Assembly: GCA_021373015.1 (NCBI GenBank)
Contig: JAJFTJ010000006.1
Coordinates: 1 to 64,000 of the forward strand
Direction: 5' to 3'
Source: Nitrospiraceae bacterium
GTDB lineage: Bacteria > Nitrospirota > Thermodesulfovibrionia > Thermodesulfovibrionales > UBA1546
Length of the DNA stretch: 64,000 nt
The notes under the pieces are model-generated. The model was not told the DNA's origin. It worked only from the letters and a program-made list of their open reading frames with translations, and did not search any database. Shown piece by piece: positions 54,559 through 64,000 of the stretch (positions within the stretch are counted from its first letter, which is position 1; the number at the start of each line of letters is the position of its first letter). Both the position numbers and the translations under genes were made by a program.

Positions 54559-55147
54559 AAAACATTCACTTAAAATAATTATCGTACTCCTGATAGCAGG
54601 AATGGTTCTGGGGTATATCTTTTTTTCCAAGAAAACAAAAACTGACATATTGCGCTCTGACAATGCCTCTACAAAAACCGCAGCAGGAGATATAGATAAG
54701 ATAATGGCAGCGCTTGAAGAGACTATTACAATAAGATTATCTTTTCCTTTAAATGAAAAACTAAGGATAGAGGAAAGAAAAATTCGTATCAAGACAGCAA
54801 AGATGTCATTAGTGCAGACAGTTGTTGAAGAATTTCTAAAAGGCCCGTCAAACATAAAAGATTCTGGCATGCCGAAAGATACAAAGCTTCTCGGCATATA
54901 CAAAGGAGAAGACGGCATTCTTTATATTGACCTTTCTGATGATGTAAGAAGAAACTTCGGAGGAGACGCAATCTCGGAATTTTTACTCCTTAAGGGATTT
55001 TATGAAAGCATCATGTCAAATGTGCCGGATATTGCAGATATAAAACTTGTTGTGGAAGGCAGAGAGATGGAGACACTTGGAGGACACATTTATATAATCT
55101 ACCCTCTGAAAGAAACTGTAGCTCAGGATATCGGAGGTCTCAGATAG
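54548..55147 (+). CDS. Membrane-anchored GerMN-domain protein
   Basis: 199 residues: one N-terminal membrane helix (about 8-26), then a GerMN domain (about 80-185) with VVEEFLKGPSN and LYIDLSDDVRRNFGGDA. GerMN domains are periplasmic, linked to cell-wall enzymes, and here the gene overlaps an amidase, suggesting a partner role. I choose the internal ATG 54548 because the longer frame would overlap most of the amidase's conserved C-terminus. Confidence 0.82.
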   Translation: MFNKKHSLKIIIVLLIAGMVLGYIFFSKKTKTDILRSDNASTKTAAGDIDKIMAALEETITIRLSFPLNEKLRIEERKIRIKTAKMSLVQTVVEEFLKGPSNIKDSGMPKDTKLLGIYKGEDGILYIDLSDDVRRNFGGDAISEFLLLKGFYESIMSNVPDIADIKLVVEGREMETLGGHIYIIYPLKETVAQDIGGLR

Positions 55148-55149
55148 AA

Positions 55150-55959
55150 ATGACAGACAAGAACAGTCCGATCGGAGTTTTTGATTCTGGAATCGGAGGT
55201 CTCACAGTTTTAAAAGAAATATTCAGGTCGCTTCCTGAAGAAAGCACAATATATCTCGGAGATACTGCAAGAGTTCCTTACGGCATAAGGTCTCCTGAGA
55301 CTGTAATGAGATATTCATTCGAGAATACGCAGTTTCTTGTCTCGAAAGGAATAAAGCTGCTTGTAATTGCATGCAACACTGTATCATCAATCAGCCTTGA
55401 TGCGATAAGGGATAAAGTATCCATACCTGTTATAGGAGTTATCGAACCCGGAGCTTATGCAGCTTTCAAGACTACGAAAAATAAAAAGATAGGAATTATT
55501 GGAACAGAGGCAACAATACAAAGTAATGCTTATAAAAAAGCGGTAAATGCTATTGACAGCAGGATTGAGGTTACAGGAATACCCTGCCCCATGTTTGTGC
55601 CTCTGGTTGAAGAAGGATGGACCGATGGAGCTATTGCAGAAATGATCGCAGAAGAATATTTAAAATTCATAAAACAGAGGGGAATTGATACCTTAGTGCT
55701 TGGATGTACACATTATCCATTGCTTAAGAATGTAATTTCAAAGGTAATGGGAAACAGTGTCAGCCTCATCGACTCTGCTGTTGAAACAGCAAAAAACACA
55801 TCAGATGTTTTAACGAATAAAACAATTAAAGCATTTTCAGGGGGAAAGGTATACAGAGAATTTTATGTAACAGACTCTCCTGAAAGATTTATAAAAGTAG
55901 GCGAAAGATTTCTTGAACAAAAGATTGAACATATAGAAAAGATAAACCTAGGAGGATAG
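55150..55959 (+). CDS. murI: Glutamate racemase
   Basis: 269 residues, full length: PIGVFDSGIGGLTVLKEI near the start, the catalytic IACNTVSSI (Cys75) and LGCTHYPLL (Cys near 187), and YLGDTARVPYG. It makes D-glutamate for peptidoglycan. Two bases separate it from the GerMN gene, and rph starts at the next base after its stop. Confidence 0.96.
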   Translation: MTDKNSPIGVFDSGIGGLTVLKEIFRSLPEESTIYLGDTARVPYGIRSPETVMRYSFENTQFLVSKGIKLLVIACNTVSSISLDAIRDKVSIPVIGVIEPGAYAAFKTTKNKKIGIIGTEATIQSNAYKKAVNAIDSRIEVTGIPCPMFVPLVEEGWTDGAIAEMIAEEYLKFIKQRGIDTLVLGCTHYPLLKNVISKVMGNSVSLIDSAVETAKNTSDVLTNKTIKAFSGGKVYREFYVTDSPERFIKVGERFLEQKIEHIEKINLGG

Positions 55960-56697
55960 ATGAGGCCTGATAACAGAAAAAACTCAGAGCTGAGGCAGCT
56001 TAAGATAACAAGGAATTTTGTGGACAGCGCTGACGGTTCTGTATTTATCGAGATGGGAAAAACAAGGGTTATCTGCACAGCATCTCTGGAAGAAAAAGTT
56101 CCTCAGTTTCTTAAAGACCAGAAAAGAGGATGGGTGACTGCAGAATACTCAATGCTTCCCAAATCATCACAGATAAGAATATTCAGGGAATCAACTGCTG
56201 GAAAGATCGGCGGAAGGACTCATGAAATTCAGCGTTTTATTGGAAGGGCATTGAGGTCGGTTGTTAATCTGGAGATGCTTGGTGAAAGAACAGTCTGGAT
56301 AGACTGCGATGTTATACAGGCAGACGGAAGCACAAGGACAGCAAGCATTACAGGGGCATTCATATGCATGGCTGATGCATTAAATAATGCTTATAAGAGG
56401 GGAATCATACAAAAACTGCCGCTTAGGGATTACCTTGCAGCAGTAAGTGTTGGGGTTGTCAACGGCGAACCTGTTCTTGATCTGACATATGTAGAGGATT
56501 CCAATGCAGAGGTTGACATGAACGTAGTAATGACAGGAAGCGAGAAAATAGTCGAGGTACAGGGCGCTGCAGAAGGAATGCCTTTTTCAAAAAAAACACT
56601 GGATGAATTAATTCTTCTCGCATCAAGCGGGATAAAAGAACTCATCGAAATTCAAAGAAGCTTGCTAGAAATCGACAATAACATTCTCTCCTTTTAG
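55960..56697 (+). CDS. rph: Ribonuclease PH
   Basis: 245 residues with [19 protein letters not shown] at the start, [38 protein letters not shown] near 91-132, and the phosphate-binding loop intact. It trims tRNA 3' ends by phosphorolysis. Its start directly follows the murI stop. Confidence 0.96.
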   Translation: MRPDNRKNSELRQLKITRNFVDSADGSVFIEMGKTRVICTASLEEKVPQFLKDQKRGWVTAEYSMLPKSSQIRIFRESTAGKIGGRTHEIQRFIGRALRSVVNLEMLGERTVWIDCDVIQADGSTRTASITGAFICMADALNNAYKRGIIQKLPLRDYLAAVSVGVVNGEPVLDLTYVEDSNAEVDMNVVMTGSEKIVEVQGAAEGMPFSKKTLDELILLASSGIKELIEIQRSLLEIDNNILSF

Positions 56698-56727
56698 AAT
56701 GTGTTAAAATAATTCCAGGAGGAAATA

Positions 56728-58548
56728 TTGAATAAGTACAGAAGTCTCTTCGTCTGGTTTTTAATGATAGCAACAATGATTCTCATCTTTAACTTTTTGA
56801 GCGTACCAAAAAAAGCTGAAGAAGAGGTAATATTTTCTGATTTTATGTCAAAGGTTGATTCAGGAGAGGTCGATGAAGTTATCATAAAGGAAAATCAAAT
56901 TATAGGCCGTTTTAAAAATACAAAAAGATTTAAAGTGTTTCTTCCGGAATATCCTGACCTTGTAAAAGATTTGCGTGCTAAAAAAGTAAAAATAACAGTT
57001 AAAATCCCTGAACAAAACCCATGGTACTGGAATCTGCTTCTTTCATGGGGACCGATAATTCTGCTGGTATTTCTATGGGTAATGTTTATGCGCCAAATGC
57101 AGAGTGGAGGAAACAAGGCTTTATCATTTGGTAAAAGCAGGGCAAAGCTTGTATCTGACAAGGCAGTGAAGATAACATTTGCGGATGTTGCCGGGATCGA
57201 AGAAGCAAAAGAAGAAGTGCAGGAGATAATAGATTTTCTGAAATCTCCGCAAAAGTTCTCTAAGCTTGGCGGAAAGATCCCGAAAGGCGTACTTCTTGTC
57301 GGCGCTCCCGGAACAGGAAAAACCTTGCTTGCAAAAGCGATAGCAGGAGAGGCAAGTGTGCCTTTTTTTTCAATATCAGGTTCGGATTTTGTCGAGATGT
57401 TTGTCGGAGTGGGTGCATCAAGAGTAAGAGATTTATTTGAACAAGCAAAGAAAAGCGCTCCGTGCATTGTTTTTATAGATGAGATAGATGCTGTTGGACG
57501 ACACAGGGGCGCGGGACTTGGAGGAGGTCATGATGAAAGAGAACAGACACTCAACCAGCTCCTTGTAGAAATGGACGGCTTTGAAGGAACTGAGGGTGTA
57601 ATTTTAATTGCTGCAACAAACCGACCTGATGTGCTTGACCCTGCACTCCTGAGACCAGGACGTTTTGACAGACAGGTAGTTGTGCCTGTGCCTGATGTCA
57701 AAGGAAGACTTGAGATATTAAAAGTACATGCTAAGAATATCCCTCTTGATGAGAATGTAAAGCTTGAAGTTATTGCAAGAGGAACACCCGGTTTTTCAGG
57801 CGCAGACCTTGCAAATCTCGTAAATGAGGCTGCCCTGCTTGCTGCCAGAAAATCAAAATCAAATGTTGATATGAGTGATATTGAATTTGCAAAAGACAAG
57901 GTTATGATGGGCGCTGAAAGAAAAAGCATGATAATAAGCGATACTGAGAAAAAAAATACCGCCTACCATGAAGCAGGACACGCTCTTGTCGCAAAATTTA
58001 CCCCTGGCACTGATCCAATACACAAAGTAAGTATCATCCCTCGAGGAAGAGCTTTGGGTGTTACACAGCAGCTTCCGATCGATGACAAATACACTTATTC
58101 AAAAGACTACTTAACAAACACGCTTAAGGTTCTTCTAGGAGGCAGGGCTGCTGAAGAAATTGCTCTTCATCACATGACAACCGGCGCTGGAAATGACCTT
58201 GAACGCGCAACAGATCTGGCAAGAAGAATGGTCACTGAATGGGGAATGAGCGAAAAACTTGGGCCGCTCACGTTCGGCAAAAAAGAAGAACAGATTTTCC
58301 TTGGCAGAGAGATTGCAAGACATAAGGATTACAGTGAAAAGATTGCAGAAGAGATAGATGAAGAGGTTAAGCATTTAGTAATGAGCGCTTATGAAGATGC
58401 AAAGGGACTTCTCATAAACAATGTTGACATCCTTGAAAAATTTGCAAGCACTCTGCTTGAAAAAGAGACTGTAAATGCTTCAGAGATCGATGAAATTGTA
58501 GAGAGTGTTAAGAGCCCAAAGACTGAAGCCGAGATTGCGCCTGAATAA
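56728..58548 (+). CDS. ftsH: ATP-dependent membrane protease FtsH
   Basis: 606 residues: two membrane helices (about 5-25 and 100-122), the AAA domain with Walker [17 protein letters not shown] near 194, Walker [12 protein letters not shown], second region of homology RFDRQVVVP, and the peptidase zinc site HEAGH near 416. It degrades membrane and regulatory proteins. The start is TTG 56728, not ATG, decided by AGGAGG six bases upstream and the expected N-terminal helix. Confidence 0.97.
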   Translation: MNKYRSLFVWFLMIATMILIFNFLSVPKKAEEEVIFSDFMSKVDSGEVDEVIIKENQIIGRFKNTKRFKVFLPEYPDLVKDLRAKKVKITVKIPEQNPWYWNLLLSWGPIILLVFLWVMFMRQMQSGGNKALSFGKSRAKLVSDKAVKITFADVAGIEEAKEEVQEIIDFLKSPQKFSKLGGKIPKGVLLVGAPGTGKTLLAKAIAGEASVPFFSISGSDFVEMFVGVGASRVRDLFEQAKKSAPCIVFIDEIDAVGRHRGAGLGGGHDEREQTLNQLLVEMDGFEGTEGVILIAATNRPDVLDPALLRPGRFDRQVVVPVPDVKGRLEILKVHAKNIPLDENVKLEVIARGTPGFSGADLANLVNEAALLAARKSKSNVDMSDIEFAKDKVMMGAERKSMIISDTEKKNTAYHEAGHALVAKFTPGTDPIHKVSIIPRGRALGVTQQLPIDDKYTYSKDYLTNTLKVLLGGRAAEEIALHHMTTGAGNDLERATDLARRMVTEWGMSEKLGPLTFGKKEEQIFLGREIARHKDYSEKIAEEIDEEVKHLVMSAYEDAKGLLINNVDILEKFASTLLEKETVNASEIDEIVESVKSPKTEAEIAPE

Positions 58549-58562
58549 AACTTAGATTGAGA

Positions 58563-59225
58563 TTATTCAATCCAGCGTGAAAATTTATTTGCATCTATTC
58601 TCTCGCTTGTAAAAATCTTTGATGCATCAAGAACTTGAGGATACCCTATGGAGATTCCAAGAAGAAGTCTTTTGGAATCAGGGATAGCAAGAAATTTTTT
58701 AATTTGTTTTGAATAATCCGTGAGAAATGCCTGAGGCACAGTTCCCAGCCCTTTAGCGTGTGCTGCAAGCATAAGGCTTTGTGCGAACATGCCTGCATCC
58801 ATAATAGACCATTGAGTCAGAGATGCGTCTTGAAAAATAAAAATTCCATGAGGCGCGTTATAAAACTTGAAGTTTAAGATTTTTGCTTTTTTTCTTACTT
58901 CAGGAGAATTTAAGTCAATCCCGAGCTTGAGCCCTCTTTTATTAAGATTATCCTGTATCCTTGCTTCGATATCAGAGGGCCATGTTTTAGGTTCAGGCAT
59001 GTCAGGTTCCGCCTCTATACCTTTTTCAAAAATTTCTATCAGAAGTTTGGACAATTCTTCTTTCTTTTTTCCTGAAACAATAATAATTTCCCATGGCTGG
59101 CTGTTCTTGTATGAAGGACTATGTCTAGCAGCATCAATTATTTCAAAAAGCATATTTTTTGACACAGGCTCAGGTTTGAATCTCCTTACGCTTAATCTGG
59201 TTTTGACACATTCGATTGTATCCAT
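58563..59225 (-). CDS. Nitroreductase-family FMN oxidoreductase
   Basis: 220 residues: RRFKPEPVSK near the start, APSYKNSQPWE-type block (RHSPSYKNSQPWE), and WSIMDAGMFAQSLMLAAHAKGLGTVPQ in the middle. FMN-dependent reduction of nitro compounds, quinones or related substrates; the true substrate is not deducible. AGGAG precedes the ATG. The gene converges with ftsH. Confidence 0.9.
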   Translation of the reverse strand: MDTIECVKTRLSVRRFKPEPVSKNMLFEIIDAARHSPSYKNSQPWEIIIVSGKKKEELSKLLIEIFEKGIEAEPDMPEPKTWPSDIEARIQDNLNKRGLKLGIDLNSPEVRKKAKILNFKFYNAPHGIFIFQDASLTQWSIMDAGMFAQSLMLAAHAKGLGTVPQAFLTDYSKQIKKFLAIPDSKRLLLGISIGYPQVLDASKIFTSERIDANKFSRWIE

Positions 59226-59348
59226 AAATTCTCCTGTAATTAATATATTATTGATTTATGTTTTGATTATACTGCTTTTTATAAATAAATTCTTTTATAG
59301 AACAAATCGGTTAAAATAATATTCAAAATTCAATAATAGGAGTATGAA

Positions 59349-60197
59349 TTGAAAATTGAATGGCTTGACTTCTCGCTTGATTTCACAAAAAAAACTTACA
59401 TTATGGGCATACTTAATGTAACTCCTGATTCATTTTCTGACGGAGGCAGTTTCTTTGACAAGAATACTGCAGTAAAACGTGCAGTGCAGATGGTTGAAGA
59501 CGGAGCTGACATTATAGACATCGGAGGCGAATCCACCAGACCCGGTGCTGAACCTGTTGAGCTTGAAGAGGAGATAAGAAGAACAATCCCTGTTATTGAG
59601 TTGATAGCAAAAAAAATAAACATTCCTGTTTCTATAGATACATATAAGTCAGAAGTTGCAAGAAGAGCTGTTGATGCAGGAGCTTCCATTATTAATGACA
59701 TAAGCGGATTGAGATATGATAAAAAGATGTCCGAAATTGCGGCAAAGCAAAATATTCCTGTAGTTATAATGCATATGAAAGGCAGACCCAAAGATATGCA
59801 GCAAGCTCCGTCTTATGAGGCGCTTATACCTGAGATAATGGACTATTTCAGACAGAGCATTGATATTGCTTTAAAATCCGGGATTCCACAAGACAAGATC
59901 ATAATAGATCCCGGTATTGGTTTTGGAAAAAACTTCGATCATAATCTTGAAATAATAAACAGGCTCAGCGAGTTCAGACTGCTGGGCAAGCCGCTGCTTA
60001 TAGGACATTCAAGAAAGGCATTTATCGGAGAGATACTTGATAATGCCCCTGTTTCTCAAAGACTCTATGGCACTGCTGCTGTTGCTGCGATCTCAATTCT
60101 AAATGGAGCAAATATAATAAGAGCACATGATGTTAAGGAAATGGCTGATGTCGTTAAAGTTGCAGACGCTGTTTTGAGAGAAAAAATTAACCAATAA
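59349..60197 (+). CDS. folP: Dihydropteroate synthase
   Basis: 282 residues, full length, with both loop motifs: MGILNVTPDSFSDGG near residue 19 and DIGGESTRPGA near residue 57, and the third site GHSRKAFIGE near 219. It joins p-aminobenzoate to dihydropterin pyrophosphate. The start is TTG 59349 with AGGAG seven bases upstream; an upstream ATG is out of frame. folE and folD are at 32084-33555. Confidence 0.96.
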   Translation: MKIEWLDFSLDFTKKTYIMGILNVTPDSFSDGGSFFDKNTAVKRAVQMVEDGADIIDIGGESTRPGAEPVELEEEIRRTIPVIELIAKKINIPVSIDTYKSEVARRAVDAGASIINDISGLRYDKKMSEIAAKQNIPVVIMHMKGRPKDMQQAPSYEALIPEIMDYFRQSIDIALKSGIPQDKIIIDPGIGFGKNFDHNLEIINRLSEFRLLGKPLLIGHSRKAFIGEILDNAPVSQRLYGTAAVAAISILNGANIIRAHDVKEMADVVKVADAVLREKINQ

Positions 60198-60231
60198 AAA
60201 AGGCGGATCTTTTAGTCTCCGCCTTTTTTTG
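60196..60231. terminator. Bidirectional Rho-independent terminator between folP and ompH
   Basis: AAGGCGGA and TCCGCCTT form a stem around a ten-base loop, flanked by an A run on the left and a T run on the right, so it works for both convergent genes. Confidence 0.9.
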
Positions 60232-60245
60232 CTTTTAATTAATTC

Positions 60246-60806
60246 CTATTTCTTGGATTTTGACTTTGACTTTGTTTTTTCTTTTGTTTCAGACTTCATG
60301 CCTTTTGACTCATTCAGCTTATTGATAATTATATCTGTAAGATCAATATCTTTTTTGGCGTGTATTACTACCTCACTGCGGACTATCATTGAGTAGTCAT
60401 TCTCTTTGCCAAAAGCATCAATAATCTCGACCGCTTCTTTGAGAATTGATTCAGTAAGTTCTGCTTCTTTTTTCTGAAGCTCTTCTCTTATATCAGCAAC
60501 CAGTCTCTGTATGTCTCTTTTCATCCTTTCAAGTTCTTCTTCTTTTGACTTCTTTGCATCTGCTGAGAGCACAGAAGACTGTTTTTTGAGCTCGTCTTCA
60601 ATCTTGCCCATTGCTTTAAGTTTCTCATCAAGAATCGATTTTTTTGATTTTTCAAGAGTCTCCAAATCAATCTTTGCTTTTTTCCCTGCTTCTGATTCAA
60701 GAACTACGCGCTGAATATTGATAAACCCAATCTTATCAGCAGCAAGCGCACTAACTGCGAATAACATTCCTGCAATCAATATTAGTAAAAAAATCTTTTT
60801 CATCAC
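60246..60806 (-). CDS. OmpH/Skp-family periplasmic chaperone
   Basis: 186 residues with a signal peptide (ILIAGMLFAVSALA), the GFINIQRVVLESEAGKKAKIDLE start of the OmpH family, and a long charged coiled coil (about 45-135) that forms the tentacles of the trimer. It shields unfolded outer-membrane proteins. The C-terminal end is a very basic SerLys tail (SKSKSKK). It is directly downstream of bamA, the usual pairing. Confidence 0.92.
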   Translation of the reverse strand: MMKKIFLLILIAGMLFAVSALAADKIGFINIQRVVLESEAGKKAKIDLETLEKSKKSILDEKLKAMGKIEDELKKQSSVLSADAKKSKEEELERMKRDIQRLVADIREELQKKEAELTESILKEAVEIIDAFGKENDYSMIVRSEVVIHAKKDIDLTDIIINKLNESKGMKSETKEKTKSKSKSKK

Positions 60807-60846
60807 TTCCTCCTGTTATCTAACTATTTTCTATTTATTATTATCT

Positions 60847-63096
60847 TTAAAAGAATGATCCTATTGTAAACTCAAATCTGCTCTTGCCTTCCCCTTCTTT
60901 TGGTTTTAGATTATATCCCCATTCAATTCTTAATGGGCCCACAGGTGATATCCATCTAAAACCAAGACCTGTTGTATATCTCAATTCAGCTTCCTTTAAA
61001 GAATCATATGCCATCCCACTATCAAAGAAAACAAGTCCTTTCAATTTTAATTCGCTGATCAGCGGATAAATAAATTCTGTATTAAAAAGTATCTGCTGCT
61101 TTCCTCCCATTGGGTCTCCACTGCTGTCCTTCGGCCCTCCTTCACCAAAACCAAGGCCTCTGATCGTATAAATTCCTCCTACATAATATCTCTCATATAA
61201 AGGCAGCTTTTTCCCATTCACTCCTTCTCCAAACCCGTAACGGCCTCTTATTGAAAATGTATTGTCGTAAATCGGGAAAAACCATGCTGAATCAAGATTA
61301 ACTTTTACAAAATAATTATCACCGCCTACTCCTGCATAAGTAACGTAAAAAGCATTCTTCGAGCCCTTGTGCGGATCAAGATAATTGTCTCTGGAATCCC
61401 TTACAAGCCCGGGAGTTATACTGCTTGTTATTTTTTTCCCTTGTTGTTCTTTTACAAGTTCCGAGGCATCTGGATCAATGTTCGATATATCTGCATTTTC
61501 AAAATTATACGTAATGCTGCCCTTCACATATTCTGAAAAATCCTTTCCAAAAGACACATCAAAACCTGTAGCCTTTTTGTCATATTGGCCGTATTGACGG
61601 GTAGTCCTATATATGCTGGCGCCAAATGATATAGGCTTGTCCATAAACCATGGATCTCTGAAAGCAAGTTCATAATATGTAACTCTGGTGCCAAGCTCAC
61701 TTCTTAATCTAATGTACTGTCCTCTGCCAAATAAGTTCCCCTGTGTGACATCAAACATCCCCATCGCTCCGTCAACCGAGCTGTAACCGCCGCCTACGCT
61801 TATTGATCCTGTGGGTCTTTCCTTAACCTTGATATCAACGTCCAAGACCTTTTCCTCTTGTTTCGGCTTAGGAACCAGATCAACAGTCTCGAAATATTGA
61901 AGATTTGTTATTCTTTCATAGCTTCTCTTCAAAAGCTTGCTGTTAAATTTATCTCCTTCATCAAGACGAACCTCTCTTCTTATAACCTTATCTATAGTCT
62001 TTGTGTTTCCTGATATCTCTATCCTGCCTATGTTGTATACAGCGCCTTCTTCAATTTTATAAGTGATCTTTACATTAAGTTTGGAATCATCAGGTAAAAC
62101 CTCGGGAGAAACACTCGCAAGTGCATATCCCTTTTCTGAATAGGCTTCTGTGAGTTCATTAATATCCTGTCTTAAAATTCTTCTGTTGAACACATCATTG
62201 GCTTTAAGTTCAATAAGAGGCTTTAACTCTTCTTCCTTATACGCCTTGTAACCCGTTATATTTACAGAAGCCACTTTATACTGTTTGCCTTCAGAGACTG
62301 TTATGGTAATTACCATCCTGTCTTTGCCTTTATTAAGCTCTATCTTAGGCTCTGAAACTGCGATATTTATAAAACCCTTGTTGTAATAGAGGTCTTTTAT
62401 CTTTTCAACATCTGAATTCATCTCAGCCTTTTTGTAGTAACCAGAAGATGTGATAAAAGAGAATATCCACCAGTCCGTCGTCTTTATAGCCTTTTTTATC
62501 TCTTTTTTTGATATTTCCTTGTTACCTTCAATAACAACATCTTTTATCTTTATCTTTGGACCTTCATCTATCTGGTATGTTAAGGTCACTTCGTCATCAT
62601 TAACTCTTTTTATTACAGGAACCACCTTTGCAAGCCAATATCCCTCTTCTTCATAAAATGAATGCAGTTTCTCTGCATTATCCTGTATCAGAACAGTATC
62701 AGCGATTGCCCCTGCTGTTACAGTAATCTTCTCCTTTAATTTCGCGTCTTCGAATTCATCGTTGCCCTGGAAGTCCAGCTTTATAATTGTGGGTTTTTCC
62801 CTGATAAGATAAATAAGTTTGACACCGCCTTCAAAAGGTTCTACCTCCACGCTCACATCATCAAAATAACCCATTTTGTAAATGTTCTTTATATCATTTG
62901 TAGTTTTTTCATTTGCCAGACTCTCGCCTGTTTTGTGGGTTATCTTTGCCTTAACAGCGCCCTCTTCAATCCGCTTTAGTCCCCTGACTTCTATTGAATT
63001 GACCATTGGAAGTCCTTGAGCAAAAATATTAGATATGTCTGCTGCAAGAATAATAATTGTGAAGACAGATATGATAACTATTAGTTTTTTCACCAT
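60847..63096 (-). CDS. bamA: Outer membrane protein assembly factor BamA
   Basis: 749 residues: signal peptide (about 1-26), five POTRA repeats (about 30-360, each starting with patterns such as VNSIEVRG or YNIGRIEISG), and a C-terminal 16-strand barrel (about 400-749) ending in Phe, with the loop-6 VRGF-type motif as IRGLGFGEGGP. It inserts barrel proteins in the outer membrane, so the cell is diderm. I choose ATG 63096 with AAGGA upstream; an earlier GTG at 63120 is also open. Confidence 0.96.
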   Translation of the reverse strand: MVKKLIVIISVFTIIILAADISNIFAQGLPMVNSIEVRGLKRIEEGAVKAKITHKTGESLANEKTTNDIKNIYKMGYFDDVSVEVEPFEGGVKLIYLIREKPTIIKLDFQGNDEFEDAKLKEKITVTAGAIADTVLIQDNAEKLHSFYEEEGYWLAKVVPVIKRVNDDEVTLTYQIDEGPKIKIKDVVIEGNKEISKKEIKKAIKTTDWWIFSFITSSGYYKKAEMNSDVEKIKDLYYNKGFINIAVSEPKIELNKGKDRMVITITVSEGKQYKVASVNITGYKAYKEEELKPLIELKANDVFNRRILRQDINELTEAYSEKGYALASVSPEVLPDDSKLNVKITYKIEEGAVYNIGRIEISGNTKTIDKVIRREVRLDEGDKFNSKLLKRSYERITNLQYFETVDLVPKPKQEEKVLDVDIKVKERPTGSISVGGGYSSVDGAMGMFDVTQGNLFGRGQYIRLRSELGTRVTYYELAFRDPWFMDKPISFGASIYRTTRQYGQYDKKATGFDVSFGKDFSEYVKGSITYNFENADISNIDPDASELVKEQQGKKITSSITPGLVRDSRDNYLDPHKGSKNAFYVTYAGVGGDNYFVKVNLDSAWFFPIYDNTFSIRGRYGFGEGVNGKKLPLYERYYVGGIYTIRGLGFGEGGPKDSSGDPMGGKQQILFNTEFIYPLISELKLKGLVFFDSGMAYDSLKEAELRYTTGLGFRWISPVGPLRIEWGYNLKPKEGEGKSRFEFTIGSFF

Positions 63097-63204
63097 ACAT
63101 TCCTTTTTAGGCATAATCACAGATTGATAGTATATCTTCTTAAAAGCCTGCCTGTAAATAAAAAAATAAGCGACTGGATTGACTTTTTCATGTAAAATTA
63201 TACT

Positions 63205-64000
63205 GTGGCAGAAATAAGGGAAATAAATATAAAAAATCAGGATTCAGGGAAAAGAATTGATATAGCAGCTGCTGAAACTACAGGTATAAGCCGTTCAAAA
63301 ATTCAAAGACTGATAAAAGATAAAGCAGTATCAGTTAATTCAAGACCTGTTGTTTCGAATTACCGTCTGCAAACAGGAGATATTGTTTCTATTAATATAC
63401 CTGAAGAAAAAGAAACAACCCTTGTTCCTGAAGATCTGCCGATAAAAATAATACATAAAGATGACTATGTCGTTGTATGCGACAAACCTCCTGGGATGGT
63501 TGTTTACCCTGCGCCAGGACATAATTCAGGAACACTCATGAATGCAGTTCTATTTCATTGCAAAAAACTTGCGAATATAGGATGTCCCTTAAGACCTGGA
63601 GTTGTTCACAGACTTGACAAGGACACATCTGGAGTAATGGTAATAGCCCTGAATGACAGAGCATATTACAGTCTTGCAGAACAGTTCAAAAACAGGACTA
63701 TCGAAAAAATATATATAGCACTGGTTTATGGAAATATAAAAGGTGAACAGGGAGAGATAAATCTTAGCATTGGTCGGTCTGAATCCGACAGAAAAAAAAT
63801 GTCAACCAGAGCAAGAAAATGGAAAGAGGCTTTAACTTCATGGAAAGTGCTTGAGAGATTCGGCAATGCAGCACTTGTTGAAGCGACGATTAAAACAGGC
63901 AGGACTCACCAGATCAGAGTTCATTTTGCATCAATAGGACATCCTGTGCTTGGAGACAGCACATATGGTAAAAAATTAGAGATAGACATACCAGATAAGG
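63205..64000 (+). CDS. RluA/RluD-family 23S rRNA pseudouridine synthase (3' end beyond window)
   Basis: 265 codons visible from GTG 63205, running off the right edge. An S4-like domain (GISRSKIQRLIKDKAVSVN, about 33-51) is followed by the catalytic domain with VCDKPPGMVVYPAPG near residue 93 and HRLDKDTSG (catalytic Asp near 137), then TGRTHQIRVH near 234. It isomerises uridines in the 23S rRNA. The start has no Shine-Dalgarno sequence; TAAAAT lies seven bases upstream, so a leaderless start is possible. It is divergent to bamA. Confidence 0.92.
   Translation, partial: MAEIREINIKNQDSGKRIDIAAAETTGISRSKIQRLIKDKAVSVNSRPVVSNYRLQTGDIVSINIPEEKETTLVPEDLPIKIIHKDDYVVVCDKPPGMVVYPAPGHNSGTLMNAVLFHCKKLANIGCPLRPGVVHRLDKDTSGVMVIALNDRAYYSLAEQFKNRTIEKIYIALVYGNIKGEQGEINLSIGRSESDRKKMSTRARKWKEALTSWKVLERFGNAALVEATIKTGRTHQIRVHFASIGHPVLGDSTYGKKLEIDIPDK

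Noticed and set aside
63179-63205. TTGACT (63179) with TATACT (63199) as an rluD-type gene promoter
   Set aside because: The spacer is only 14 bases and the start codon would touch the -10 box.

Overview
This is a chromosomal window from an AT-rich (roughly high-30s percent GC by eye), diderm, probably anaerobic bacterium. Evidence for an outer membrane is BamA plus OmpH/Skp near the right end. The strongest metabolic clue is a six-gene operon at 38594-46602: hdrC, hdrB, a giant hdrA with an inserted GltD-like NAD(P)H module, a selenocysteine-encoding mvhD, metV and metF. This matches the composition of the MetFV-HdrABC-MvhD methylene-tetrahydrofolate reductase complex of acetogens. With folD, 5-formyl-THF cyclo-ligase and a CooC-type nickel ATPase next door, it suggests a Wood-Ljungdahl (acetyl-CoA) pathway organism. 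Gene content and style would fit Nitrospirota (Thermodesulfovibrionia) or a deltaproteobacterial lineage; this assignment is inference and no rRNA is present to test it.

Layout. 1-4170: tail of a polyferredoxin, a cation-efflux/NifX fusion, Mrp/NBP35 ATPase, FmdB zinc ribbon, MoeA and DUF134, a metal/Fe-S/molybdenum cluster. 4174-10566: hybrid histidine kinase, RibL-like nucleotidyltransferase, F0 subunits c and a on their own, lipid kinase, small membrane protein. 10631-14598: thermonuclease, then an arsenic-type operon (permease, DUF2703, thioredoxin, ArsR, ACR3) followed by a broken or recoded small ORF. 14596-21956: DUF4405 protein, a PAP2-GT39 fusion with GT2 and flippase-like partners, MOSC and MogA, CcdA, GAF protein. 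21953-27267: TsaC, two small membrane proteins, HisD, GAF-HD-GYP protein, TruA.

27268-30662 is a minus-strand translation operon (rpsB-tsf-pyrH-frr, an unlisted 46-codon gene, and a DksA/TraR protein with a histone-like tail). 30817-35013 holds an alcohol dehydrogenase-like protein, folD, folE, 5-FCL and cooC. 35105-38420 holds argD, argF and larC. After the hdr-met operon come pfkA, a group of secreted or membrane proteins of unknown role (47879-50840), a PAS-GGDEF protein, tRNA-Glu(CTC) and tRNA-Gln(CTG), and a cell-envelope/housekeeping run (amidase, GerMN, murI, rph, ftsH, nitroreductase, folP, ompH, bamA, start of an RluA-family synthase).

Two sequence-level signals stand out beyond the gene list. 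First, mvhD has an in-frame TGA exactly where relatives have Cys, followed by a compact SECIS-like hairpin, so the gene continues to a 4-bp overlap with metV. Second, at least eight genes on both strands have a -10 hexamer placed 5-9 bases before the start codon with no Shine-Dalgarno sequence, while most other genes have clear Shine-Dalgarno sites. This implies a substantial set of leaderless transcripts and settles several start codons.
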